A stretch of 64,000 nt of DNA from Pelecanus crispus (taxonomy: Eukaryota; Chordata; Aves; Pelecaniformes; Pelecanidae), in contig NC_134652.1 in assembly GCF_030463565.1 (NCBI RefSeq), positions 17,895,397 to 17,959,396 on the forward strand, given 5' to 3'. The notes under the pieces were generated by a model that saw only the letters and a program-made list of their open reading frames with translations, did not search any database and had not been told where the DNA came from. A program made the position numbers and the translations under genes. Of the stretch, positions 37,856 through 51,707 are shown one piece after another (position 1 is the stretch's first letter; each line of letters begins with the position of its first letter).

Positions 37856-40221
37856 TAACTAAGCCTAAGTAAGTAAGTAGTAGAAGCTTTTTGGGGCAAA
37901 AACCTAGCTCTTAAGTTTCCCACTGCTCCTTCTTTATGTCCTATAGTTAATATATATAGCCCATATAAAAAGAATACTAATATTAGACTCGTCTAGGTAT
38001 TAAGTGCGAGTGTGCTGCTTATTGTGGCAAAGGCTAAACTGATCCAGTTACAGCTGCAGTTGCTTGATATTACTAATTTTCAGTGACATTAGATCAAAGC
38101 AACTATAACTATGGCATTTTAACTAAAAAAGGAAAGGAACAGTATTTAAAGTGAAAGCTTAATATTTGTGGAATGCAAAACAACATCAAAGAGCTGCTCA
38201 AATCATCATAAATTCTGCAGTAGTCTTACACATGACTGGTTCATCTGTTTCAGATGCTCCCAAAAACCTCTGAAACAACTGCATGATCTCTCTAAGCAAC
38301 CTTCCCACATGAAATTTATTTCTGCAAACACCTCTTGAGTATCAGATAGGGAGATGAAAGTCCTTTGATGAACAATTTGGAGAAGAATAGTTCATGGTTT
38401 GCTCTCAGTTGTGGAAATTCCTAAGAGATATCTGCAATTTCTTAAACTGTTAATAGCATCTTTAAACTGATGGTGAGCCTCCAGTTCTTTCCAAATTCAA
38501 CTAGTTTTGAATTCCAAGTGCCAAAAATCGAGTACTTTTTATTTCAATATTACTGAAGTGGATCTTCTATTAAGTTGATCTGATCCCCCTCCTGAGGATG
38601 AGGGAAGAAGTGTTATCTTTTGAAGACAGTAAGAATAGAGAAGGTCAGGGCTTCATAAGATCGTATTTTTCAGACCACAAAATGAGAAACTGATTGAAAC
38701 AGTTTGTAATGTTAAATTACAGTCTACTATATTTATTGAATTCTGTTATGCAGAGGTTAAGTTGCATCTTTGTAGACCATTTACCAAAGCAAAGCTTCAG
38801 ATGAGAATCTTGATTTATGTAAAACCAAACCAAACCAACCAACCCCTCACCCAAATTATAATATGCATAACATATTTCTTCTGGTATTAGTAAACTCTAA
38901 AATGATCATTGAATTAATTCCATTAGCTCTGTCCTTCCCAAAAATGCTGAGCAGGAATGAAGAGTGCTAACAAATCAAGTAGATATATGCATCACTAATC
39001 CATACAGATCAGCTCTCCTTGAAATGTAAATTCCAGAAAGGGACCTGCAGTTTCAAAGATGCATACGGCTTCTGCCAACTGCTGTTCCTGCATTCAACTC
39101 ATTTAAAGATTAGCTGTAAACTTCAGAGAAGAAAGAGAAAGACTTGATGCCTGCAAGCATAAATATAGAAAGACATTAGAATTTTTTAAAAATTTTGTTG
39201 GAAGCCTATGAAATTGAATGTGACATACAGGCACGTGAACTCTTCAATTACTAGCAACCACCTGAAACCTTTGTTAAAGTATACATTGTTTTCAAAAAAC
39301 ACTGTTGCAAAAAAACCAAACCAAAACAAAAAAACCCCAACCCAAGACAACCTTATTCATATTCAATACTATTAAATGGAATCATCATTGAAAGGAAGCA
39401 AAACAAAAAGAATATGGAAAGTTTTGGAATGTATAAGAAACAGAAAGCAATGCTGAAAGAAAAACTACAATCTACGATACAAACTGCTGGTAGGCTGCTA
39501 CCTTCAACACCTTATTTCTGAAATTAGTGGACTGGAATGAGTTTTGTTCATCACTGAGATTGCATGGGTCAGAAAGAACAGACTATGTTAAACAATATAG
39601 GGGGTCTTGATTTGCGGCTTCTGTTATCAGATAAAAATGTTGTGGCCACAAAATACAAAGTGATGGTCCAATATAAAATCACCCTGCTGGTTCAGAGTTC
39701 AGAATTTTTCTGGGTTAACTTTTTACTTGACAAATGACAAAGAAGGTATTGTTAGACTACACAACTGTAATTACTACAGTTTACCTATACAGTGTCCTTG
39801 TAGAGATGGTATAAGACTAGCATAAACATCCTGTTCTTTCCACACCTTGTTCAGATCAACTTTGTACTTCTGAGTAGTGCCCAGATCTGATCAATATTAA
39901 TGATTAAGAAACCACAATCTCAGAAAAGGTGGAGGAAGTAAATAACAATTTTGGCCATCTGTAGAAATCAAGAGATGTAATAAATAATCATACTTCAGAA
40001 AGAATTTCAGAATTTAATTATATGCTAATGACAAACATAATTTTCTCTCATATATGCACATACAAGTAGCAGAAGAGATAAAGAATAAGGTTTATTATAA
40101 TAACAATTTAACCTAAGGGACTATTTGATGAAGGCTATTTCCACATAATCTGGCTGGGTCTGACTCTGTCCAGCTTCAGCGGAATACTGCTACCTGCCTA
40201 ACATCTAAGCAGCTCCCTCAT

Positions 40222-40256
40222 AAAGTATTAGAAGCCTAAAAAGTATTAGAAGCCTA
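40222..40256. repeat. Direct repeat, 17 bases at 18-base period
   Basis: AAAGTATTAGAAGCCTA occurs twice in tandem with one extra A. It lies in a locally GC- and CpG-richer segment (about 40140-40560) that I cannot classify. Confidence 0.85.
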
Positions 40257-41360
40257 CAAGTTAGTGCCGCAATACCTACCTTTTAGCCTGTGAAGTGGAA
40301 GACCGAATCCCACGTTAGGAACGTATGCTCCTGTAGGCTGCACAGTGGCTTAGACAGAAGGACACAGATTCAGGATTCTCAACAGGGTTAGGTGGAGTTT
40401 GATGCTGCGATGCTCCGAGTGGGCCCGCACAACTACAGCTCACCAGTGTTCTGAGAAGCTTAAAAAGGAACGCACCTAATGAATGCTTCTACTACGGGGT
40501 GCTCCAGAGCTTCTGGAGGTACAATGTCAAACAAGCACATCTGCATCTGTAGTTCTATCTGGCACCATATTTAACATTTCAAGTTGATCATCTTCTTTGG
40601 TATATAATAAAATGTTTACATGAACAAGAAAAATAGACGAACACAATACTGTGAAACAAAAAAAATATTAAAACAAAAAAAAAATTCCTAATGCAGGAGT
40701 ATAGATGGGTGTGGGTTTTGTATATAATCTGAGTATGTCATACTTAGCATATTGAACCCTGTGTCTGAGATGTACAACGTTACAAGATGTTATTTGAACT
40801 TTAAGTACATCCCATGAGCTCCATTAGAAATGACAAAATAAAAGTACTCCGTGCTCTGGAGGGCAGGCAAGGAAAAAAAAAAATTATTTTTTTTAACAAG
40901 AATCAATGTGCCAATGGAGATATGTAAACTAAAGCCAGGAGAGCAATAGAATAACTAGCGACAGACTCCAAACATGATTAATATGGTAGTATTAATGAAG
41001 AGCTTTTCCATTCAAGAGCAAAGTGACATAATTTATATAATCAAATATTTGTACAGTTGCTGATACTAATTTTTTTTTTCATTGATTTTTTTTTTTTTAG
41101 TGTATAGAGTAACAGTGTAAATTGATGTTGCCTGGGATCATTTAATTTCTTTACATTCAGAATTCTTGCTTAAAGCTTCTTCAAGCAGTTCATATTCTTC
41201 CTTTAGAGAATTTTTTTTGCAAACCCAAGATAGTAAGAGTGGTTTAATACTAATGATATACAGACAGGGAGCTTCTAGTTCACCTATTCAAAATCATGGG
41301 CAAAATAGAGTTGTTTTATTATTAATTAAGAACTTTGGCATATTAACAGAGGATGAATTA

Positions 41361-41366
41361 TTTATT
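41361..41366 (-). terminator. Candidate poly(A) signal AATAAA
   Basis: On the minus strand AATAAA lies about 480 bases after the stop codon and is followed within 40 bases by T-rich sequence. A second candidate (41315-41320) lies 46 bases further on. Either or both may be used. Confidence 0.4.
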
Positions 41367-41848
41367 TGAGCCACTATGTATGCCCCTGTTTTAACATACA
41401 ATTTAGCTTATCGTATGAAAAATTCTAGAAATCATCGCCACTATCATTGTGCGTGATATAAAAAATACTAACAACAAAAAATACAGAACAGTTAGAATAA
41501 TACCATTTCAAATATTTACATTTTTTACACTGTTAGAAGCAGTCATTTTTCCAAAACAGCACAAATCTTGTAACGGATACATATCTGAAATAAGTCCGTT
41601 GAAGTTAATGTATTTGCATGATGGGAGAAAGAAGATCGGAATATGACTCACAGTAATCATACAAATATGTGAAACTTATTTTTCCCAACATAAAGGGTAC
41701 GATTTCAATGAGTTAACAGATGTGTTATTCCAATGAAGCATATAACCAGTATGTTAAGTCCTCATAATATGAATCTCTACCGTTTAGAAAGGTATGTTTA
41801 AAAGAATTTGTTTCAGGCCCTTTTTAAGAAACATTGATTCCAAATGTA
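41361..41848 (-). other. Probable 3' UTR of the HS3ST1-type gene
   Basis: The segment runs from the TAA stop to the first good poly(A) signal on the minus strand (AATAAA, plus-strand TTTATT at 41361-41366). It is AT-rich and non-coding. Its limits are inferred; a second AATAAA at 41315-41320, or more distal sites, could extend the transcript. Confidence 0.4.
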
Positions 41849-42897
<1,049 letters not shown>

Positions 42898-45588
42898 CTA
42901 CAAAATAAAATAAGACAAATCAGTATTTCTAAACCCATCACCAGCTGGAAATTCACCTCACAATTCAATTCACAAATCTAATCTGTGATCACAACAGAAA
43001 ATTTATACCGAAGTTCTTTCTTTTCCCTGACTTGATTTCAGAAGAACAACAAAAAAAAATTCCCTGTGTTTTTTTTCTTTAACCATAGGTGACCAATGAA
43101 GGATACTAACCCTTCAACAGCTTTTATTTCCTTTAAGCAGAACTTTAGAATTGTTTACCTGATTTTAAATTCGTGACCATTATTTGCTTGCTTTGATTTC
43201 CCTAGTTCTCTTCTATATATACCATATACTTCTCTTGACATATATACCATACCCGATATGATAGTAATAATAATTCCAAAGCATTTTTGAATGTCAATGT
43301 CTTTACCCAAATTCCCTGCTAGAATGGTATATCTTAATCTAAATAATAGCACTGGATGGTGGATTTGATTTCCAGTGAGCTACGAATCATACAAAAAAAG
43401 TTCTGTTTACTTAGACAGAAAACAAAGTACAGATATAGGCAAAATTTTGGAATCTGAGCCCTTCAGAGCAGAAAACTAGTGTGGTAAAGCAAAGAGTGAA
43501 GTGTCTGAGTTGGATCGGTGTGGAAAAAATAAATGAGACAGGGTGGATTCTTTGTAACTATCCAGGTGTTGTGAAGCATAGTCACTTAAAGCATTGGGAA
43601 AATCTTGGCAAAATCAAATTTTCAGGTAATATTCTGCAGTTCCTCCAAAGCTCCACATAAGAGATACCCAGATGCTTTCTGAGAACCTAAAAACTTTTCC
43701 AGGGAAGCAAGTCTGGTTGGAGCTGGATACTTTCTTTTTCTTAATCCACACAGCATACGATCATTTTAAGGAAGTGGTGAATGTTATATCTCTTAAAAAT
43801 CTGAAAAAAGCTTTAGGCTTGCAGGTATGTGCATGTGCACATGTGAGTGAAAGAAAATGTCACTGTAACTGTGTTGGTAACATTTGAAATCTCTTGTGTA
43901 ACTCTTGTATATATTATTTGAAACAGATCACTAACAACAGCTCTGCCATCACAATAGCAGTGATAAAAAATTCAGATCAACGCAACACCTGCACTTGAAC
44001 TACTATGCTTGGATTGCCTGTTTCTATGTCTGAAAATCTTACAGAACAAATCCTCATCTAGAGGGTTCTTGGACTTCATCGCATTTCTGAGTAATTGTAA
44101 CATTTTAAGATTTGTAGGATAGATGTATATCCTTAACTTGTTTCATTTTCAATGTAGAGTGTGGAAACAAGCTATTTCATATGGTGAAGCAGCAGTCATT
44201 TTAAAAACAATAACTGTTTTCAGAATCTATTTAAATTATGGCTCATATTTTAAAGTAGTCTCAGAAATACGACAGCTTTAGCTCCTTCTTCAGTTCCACT
44301 GTCAGTTAGTCTCTTTTTCTGAATATATCGGTCACAGTACTTTGCCTCTTAGAAACGACCTTAGAAACCACAGCCAATTCCCATTTGCCATGGCTCTGAG
44401 GACCACTCAGTATTTCTATTTAAAAATTGTTTACTTTGAGGCTTACTTTACAGACTTAAACATTTTTGATAATAACAGTCTAGGCAACATAGCAGATTCA
44501 AATAAATACATTTTCTAAATCTTATTAAAACCCAGTCCAGCTTCTTGGATATCTAACGACTGACTCTTATTAGCCTGAATGAGCGCTGAACTCACAGATA
44601 GATAGCAAATATTAACCCTAAAATTGCCATTTTAAAAATAAACTATGACCTTTAGTGAGTAAATCTGTGGAGAGCGTTCCCTGTTATGTCCAAGCAAGAT
44701 CTAGAGGGCAACTGCTTCTTCAAAAAGAGCACAGCTTCATACAGGTAAAGTGTGTGAGCATACACTTATTAAATACTGGAAAAGTGCAAGTACAAATCAG
44801 CTTTGTAATCAGAGACTGGAGAAAATATTGTTCTCCTTTACAAACCTTGAAAGGAAGTTTCATTTTAAAGGTCACAAGTTTTTTTACGAAGAACTTCACA
44901 CGGAAGTTCTATTTAAAGTTCTCAAGAGCAGGGAATGGCAATTACAAGATGGAAGAACAGGTGTGTTTATACCAAAACCATTTCTGGCTACGGTTTTCAG
45001 AATGACTCCTCTTTTGGATGGCAAGGTTGGGAAATGGTAAACATTTAGTGCTATTTAGTGCTGCTGAGGAATCAAAATGCATTCTGTTATAATGGCAGCT
45101 AATGTTGGTTTTGAAAAGCTCTCATAGAACACTGACCACACAATTTGAGGCATCACACCCCAGATGACTCCCAAAATACTGGCCTTCAAATGGTAAGCAT
45201 GTTTGTAGGCAGTGACACTGCTTTAATAAGTTCAAGCCAATTTTTTGGCAATTCACAAAGTTCCTAAACAGTCCATTCTGAGTAAGGATACAGCTATGCG
45301 TAAGATGGTTTTGAAAACACTTCCCTTCTTCTCTGAGGTAGGAATACATGGCAGTACAGCTGCTTTCCAGACCTGTGGTGCCAGTCGGCTGGGATTTGGG
45401 GGGGGGAGGCAAAGGAGCAGGGAGCAGTTAATCTTTCTTTTAACCTGTTCTGAAACCCCACTGTTTTACATTTACATTCTATTCATCTTAATTTTTAAAT
45501 TCAAATTCTTTCAGGTAGATTGAGGAATTGTTTTTGTAAACACCTTACAATTTTTTTCAATTTACCTTTTTTGTGCTGATGCACACAG

Positions 45589-45609
45589 CACGTTATACAT
45601 TATAACGTG
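45589..45609. repeat. Perfect inverted repeat, 9-base arms
   Basis: CACGTTATA, a CAT spacer, then TATAACGTG. A compact hairpin or dyad. Confidence 0.88.
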
Positions 45610-47339
45610 TATACACCTGTATATATTAGATTACAAGCACTTTGAAACTAAGGCATGACCAGCCTGAATGTCTGCCAAGCAAGAAATGCCTTGCAAATAC
45701 CAAGTGGAGACACATAGTTCATAATCTAATTTAAAGTCTAGAACTACCCCATCTTGAAACAGTTTTATGAACTGATTGTTGACAGATATTTTAGGCAACT
45801 TTATCTAACCAGAAAGAAAATTATTTTTGGAGTTTTTGAGAAGAAGTATTCATGAGCCTAACTAGGTTAACAGCTTAAAAAAAAAAAACAAAAAAAAAAA
45901 GAAGGGGAGAGAAGAAGGAAGGAATTTCTCTGAAATACACTAAAACCAGTGTAAAAATATACAAAAGTATTTAAGACTGGGGACTCTGCAGTAGTATAGA
46001 CAGAGGTGTGTTCTTCCTAGATAGGGTGATAGATGGAAAAAATGCCCAAATTCAGTTTTTTATTTTATTTAAAAAAAACCCAATACACTAATACCGTTTT
46101 ATCCCAAATTAACTGATAGTTATCTGGTCTCATGCACCTAAGAATCAGGTGCAAATACTGGTGTTCAGAGAAGCCTGGAAGCTGAATGAGAAGTTCATAC
46201 TTAGGAAAGATTCGCCTTCCAAAGTGTTCTCAGGTTCATACATGATGTGAATGACAGTCTGTTTAATTTACATCTGAAATCAGCAGCTCTCTATAAAAAC
46301 ACACTTAGAAAGCAAGTAACAGAAGAGATTCTGCATTTTCTATTGACCGAAGTATTAGTAACATTTTTGAAAGCAATTATGTTAGTTTAACCAGTTTGCA
46401 ATTAATTAGTTGTTTTATATGGTGGAAATTTCTTAGAGTCATTGCTAGAACAAAACCTTGCCTAGGAAATACTACCAGAAATAATCAAACTCAGAATGTG
46501 CTGTAAAAGTGGTGCCTAAATAGATCAAAATTGCCTTTGGGAGCAATTCCATCAGAAGAACATTCCAGCTTCAGCCTAAGATATTTGATTGATTTTGATG
46601 AGCTCAAAGATGTTGGATCCTGTGGTTAGGTTATAATTGCTACATAAATGTAAAGGTTTTAAAGATGATTTATCAAATATAATTGGAATGTTATTTGAAT
46701 AATTTTTGTGTTGCTTTTCTGCCTTTATGCAATTAGATGCACATTTTTAGAAGATATGAACTGCTTTTTATAATGAAAACAATGTATTCTACATTGCTGC
46801 ACTGCACACTCTTTGAATCTCAGAGTATTCCTAAGAAATTAACCCCATGATACATGATCAGAATTATAGTGCCTTATTACATGGGTTTTTTTTTCCTATT
46901 ATTTGGTGGTGTTGGTGTTGCTTAGTAACATAAAGAACATCAACAGATATGATACTTATTAAGCAGAAATGAAGTTCAGAAAGAAATTCATGCTGCAAAG
47001 AGGACTAATTAAGTAAATAACACCTTGCACTTTTGTTTGTTTTACTTTTTTAAGACCTTAGACTAGACTGACGAAGCTAATACGCTGGCTGAAAAATCAT
47101 TTTAATATTGCAGAAATGTTTTAAAGACCCTTAACTGCTGCACTCTTTTAAAAAACCCTTCTAAGCGGCTTATGATTTATCTTGCTTCAGGGTAAAGTAC
47201 AATATTGTAGGGTAAATCTAACTGTATTATTATTACTAATTTATAATATTAATTTCTAGTAATACTTTCTACTGCATGTAATGCTTTTCATTGGAGAATT
47301 TCACAGCACGCTGTGTTAATGAACTGTCTGCACCCTATT

Positions 47340-47510
47340 AAGGCACCATTCTCATCTTACAGGAAATTGCAGCCGACCAACCTATAGATCGAGTTCAGGA
47401 GTGCAAATGCTTTGGAAAGTCAGGGTTAATGTGATCTGCTCAAGGTCATATAACAGGTTTATAGTCCAACCAAGAATAAAACCCCCAGGGCTTCCAATTC
47501 CCCTTCCATT
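47340..47510 (+). repeat. Ancient MIR/CORE-SINE-like relic
   Basis: Ordered blocks 'CCATTCTCATCTTACAGGAA', 'GGTTAATGTGATCTGCTCAA', 'GGTCATATAACAGG' and 'AAGAATAAAACCCCCAGGGC' parallel the MIR consensus 'ctcattttacagatg...gttaagtgacttgcccaaggtcacacagc...gggattcgaaccc'. The element is highly diverged, as expected for one predating the bird-mammal split. Family assignment is from memory of the consensus. Confidence 0.6.
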
Positions 47511-50500
47511 TCCAACTTTGTGTCATTTCATGGCAGCCACTCACATCGCTTATGGTAAGTTATGCTTGGGTTACATGCTGAACTGAAAAGCAAAGAGATT
47601 CCTCAATGCTTCAGCATAAGATTCGAGTATTTTGTGGAATACAGCAGTTTCTTCCCACTTGCTCTGCCCTGCAATTGAAACAAAGTACAAACTCAGGATT
47701 TTGTTGTTTCAAGGTATTTGTGCAGAAATATTCCTGTTCGCTACTGAAAACTACAAGGGGAGGTGGTCAGAACAAGTACAAGAAAGCACCAATTTTTGTC
47801 TTGATTTTTAAAGATGTATTTGGATTAAAAAAAAGTGTACTGCTTTTCCTGTTTATTCCTATTAGATTATCAACTCACCCCAACAGAGATCAGCCACTGA
47901 GAGGAGTACAATTCAAACATTTTAAGGCTTACTGGCACACAAATTTGTAACAGCTCAAGTATATCTCTGTAATGCAGAACATCTCTAACACTGACAATAT
48001 AAAAAAGCTATAGCAGCCTAACTGTATTCACAACCAAAGGTCACAAAAGGTGAACTGTTTCAGGAACTTTTTACAAGAAAATCATACTGTGATGACAGTT
48101 ATGCCAGTGTAAAGTATCCATATACAGACTGGCTTTATATTATACTTTTAAATAACAACAACAACAATACAATTCTAGAAGTTTCCAAATATCTAGAATT
48201 AGGCTGGTTTTTCTCCTTTCGTAAAAGTAGAGCTAGTTACATAACACAATAAATGCAAATCTGCTCTCAGCGTGGCTTATACATTTTTGAAAAACAGGCA
48301 AATGAGTAACTGAGTGCATACACGACACATTACAATCCAATATCAATTTACTCAAACCCAATAAAGCAATGACTAATTCTATTAATTCTAAGCATTAAAT
48401 GTTAGAAGAAGTAATACAACCATCAAAAGTCCTCTAATTCTGCTTTATAGAATAGTTTGTGAAATAATGGATGTTGAAAAACACTTGGCGCACGTCTAAC
48501 GGTTGAACAAAAAAGCATCCTCTTTAACTTGAAGTGAAAGAAAACAAAATTCACCTACTTCTATCCACACAGGTCAGATATGCCTAGACTGTGTTCAGGA
48601 GACAATGAGAGCACATTTCCAAGTGTGAAAAATATTTAAAATTTTGAAAAAGTTTCCTACATAGAAACAATTGTGAGTAGACCTTAATTTTATTACAAGC
48701 AGCACAATTACTTTAGGTATGTGAGAATGACATCAGTTAGAAATAGGGGCAACTGAGTATCTTTAGAGCTGTGTCCTGAAAGTTTCAGTGAGATCTGATT
48801 CAGAAGAATCCCAAATTAACTATTCCATGAAACGAAAGACTGTGAGTGAAAGGACAGTTATCCCAGCACATGATAACCCTTTATCTTCAGATAGGGCATG
48901 AAACTATTCTGCTACACATTATACTCCATTGCCAGATAAAGTGTAATAACTAAATAGCATTCCCATGATGTCATTACTGGGCTTCATCAAAAGCCATTAG
49001 GAGAGGCTACTTGGTTTCCATGAATATACACGGATTGGACACGAAGAATCCATCCCACCTGTAATCGTGGAGAATGTCTGATGCAAACTGGAGAGAGCAA
49101 GAAAGGTTAAGCGTGAGTAAAACGTGAGACTGGAGTTTTGTAACAGAGCTCCAACTTGAACTCCACTGGTCTCTGGTTATAGAAGGAGCAGAGGACTAAG
49201 AAAGTACAACAAGGTCCTCAGGTCCCGGGGTCAAACATCGCAGCAGTTCCTATTGCTGATGAAGAACGTTAACATTCTTGTATGCACTTAAGAATTGTTC
49301 ACTTACACTTTACTCAAACTATGGACATATTTTTAATAGGGAGATATACTAAGAATTCTTAAATGAGGCACTACCTAAAAAACCATGATCCCACAGACTG
49401 TCCCAAAATGCTGTCTTGCTGTCATAACAACTCTTCTGGAAATGAGAGTCTAAAGGTGTCTCTTTAAGCATCAATATAAAACATATGTTATCCCAAAGAA
49501 AGACAAAGACATTAACATTTTAAAGTCCTAATATCAGCAGTGAATTTATATGGATGAACCTTTTCTAATGAGATCGCAGTTTTATAATAGCCGACAGTTA
49601 CTACCTTACAGGAATAAAAAAGAAAAAAGCTATTTGGTGAGTAAAGATAGGAGCTGCAAAGTAATGGCAATTGGCTGCAGGCTTCTCTTCTACCAGGTAC
49701 ACAGACTATAATGGATAAAAAGGAAAACTAAGAAAGGTTAGCATAAACTATAAACACATTAAATCATCGGCAGGTGATATTAGCAGATAGGAGTTTTGAA
49801 AAAAGTTTGCTTCCCTAAGGCTAGCATTATATTTTCTAATTCCCTTTCCTGATAACTCAAGATAGAAAATTGCCTGATGATAACATGACTGCAAATACAT
49901 AGCAGTACCTTATATATGGTAATACGTGCAGTATAAATACGCTAATATATTTCTGAGCTAAATAAACCTTCTACAGCTGTAGTCTACACGTTTATAACTT
50001 TGAAAAATATCATACTCAAACCATCCACATAAAAGTTACTGAATTACAACTTCATAAAGGCCCTTAATATGTTTAGTAAAGCCAGGTACATTCTAAGCAT
50101 GCCTCTAAATAGACATTAAAAAAATTTCTGTTGCTATTAGGATGTAGAGCATAGATAGTGGTCAGATTAATACAGATGACAAGGCCAATTTTGTATGTCT
50201 AATCCCTCTACATATCACACTGACATATTTCAAATGGAATCGCATTATTGTTTTGTTGAATTAAACTTACACTTCTAATTGTTAATTATGCATCAGGACT
50301 AATATAAATCGAACTAACAAAGATGCCTTGCCAGGTCTTCAGCCAAATCAGCAGTAACTGCATTTATAAAGGTGCATGTTGTAACGATGTGTGGCTGATA
50401 ACTAGCTTTTGTGTTTATTTCTACAGGTCTTACTAAGGTAAACCTTCAACCTCTCTACCTCTAGTATAATTAGTTGAATATTATTAATTTGCCCACACTC

Positions 50501-51669
50501 ATTGTCACAAAGAACGCCTTAATACTGGTGCTTAAGAATTAAAATTAGCATTTGCTGCAGAGGATTTATGAGATCTGTCTTTCAAAGGAAAAGATTCCTC
50601 AGAGGCTCAGAGATGGCAACAGAAGCATTCGATAGGGACGAGCACAGGTTAGCCCTCTGTTGCACAAACCAGCAAGTTTCAACAGGGCATCCATGTCAAA
50701 TAGGTGACCCTAGAACCTGTTATGCTCTCCTGTAAAAGAGCACAGCTTCCTGGCATTAAAAAAAACCAAAAACACAAAACCAAAACACCACCCAAACATA
50801 AACCCCTGCTAATCTGAACTGGTGGGGATTCTAAAGCATTACAACTTCAAGGACTCCAAAAAGGGAAGACTTTGTCTCACAGGAGCATTTTCCCGGGTAG
50901 AACTTGTCAGTATTTTACCTTATGTTTTCAGCACTGCCCCAAAGCAGGATGAGAGCACTCCAAGCAGAGCTCACCAGACACTGGCAGCTGCATGGCGAGC
51001 TACCTAAGACAGCCAGGAGGGACGTGTGAGGAGCTGGTCAGGGAGAGAAGACACGAAGCAGAAGTCTTGCAGGCAGGGAGGCTCCTTTGTCCCAACCTTG
51101 AATGCTGTCCCACAGTTAAGCACTTCAGCCAAGCCTGCTGAGCCAAGCTCAGTCTCTTACTCTCTGTTTATAATTTTTTGGAGAACTTTTCCAAGGCTCT
51201 GGCAATAAGTCTCTGGGAAGTGGTTATATGGTGCTGACTGACAAGAATTGCTGTATTGGATCCTGTATAATTGCTGTATATCGCCATTATACAAGGCATG
51301 AAATAAACTGATCCTTCCCTTGGTAACAAGTCCTACTATACAACAATCAGCAGGTTGGAGACCTTCTGATGTCAAATTTGGACACGGAGAGAAGGAGCCA
51401 TCTTCTTGGCTCAGGAATATACTGAAAAGCACAGGCATAAAGTGAGCTGAGAACTCACCCACAATAAAACAAAGCAGCTGAAAGGCCCATCAGAGTTGAA
51501 ATGATCTGGCCTTGTAAAGGATGACTGAACAAAGTTTGGGAAGAACTTCATTACTGCATGCAACCAAAGGACATATTTATTTTTCTGACTACAGCTACTT
51601 TTTAAGTATTTGATATTTTTAATAGCTTTTAGTTAACTCAGGATTGTGAAAAATACGCAGAGAAAAATT

Positions 51670-51707
51670 AAAAAAAAAAAAAAAAAAAAAGCTCCTGAGC
51701 TTTTTTT
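51670..51707. repeat. Poly(A) run ending in an 11-base-arm palindrome
   Basis: A21 followed by GCTCCTGAGC and T7. AAAAAAAGCTC and GAGCTTTTTTT pair perfectly around a CT loop, giving a cruciform-prone site. Confidence 0.88.

Larger units (their letters stand above)
25766..41360. other. Intergenic, downstream of the HS3ST1-type gene
   Basis: About 15.6 kb with no recognisable gene. It holds an imperfect-palindrome repeat (33218-33302), low-complexity A/C stretches (33622-33690, 38821-38850, 39309-39345), an A19 run (29550-29568), a T18 run (37193-37210), short duplications (37811-37855, 40222-40256) and several moderate-GC repeat-poor blocks that look like conserved non-coding candidates (about 30880-31580, 32790-32960, 34360-34620). 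Confidence 0.65.

Noticed and set aside
44655-45040. Two overlapping plus-strand open frames (116 and 96 codons)
   Set aside because: No known domain, no splice or promoter signals, and the composition matches the non-coding surroundings.
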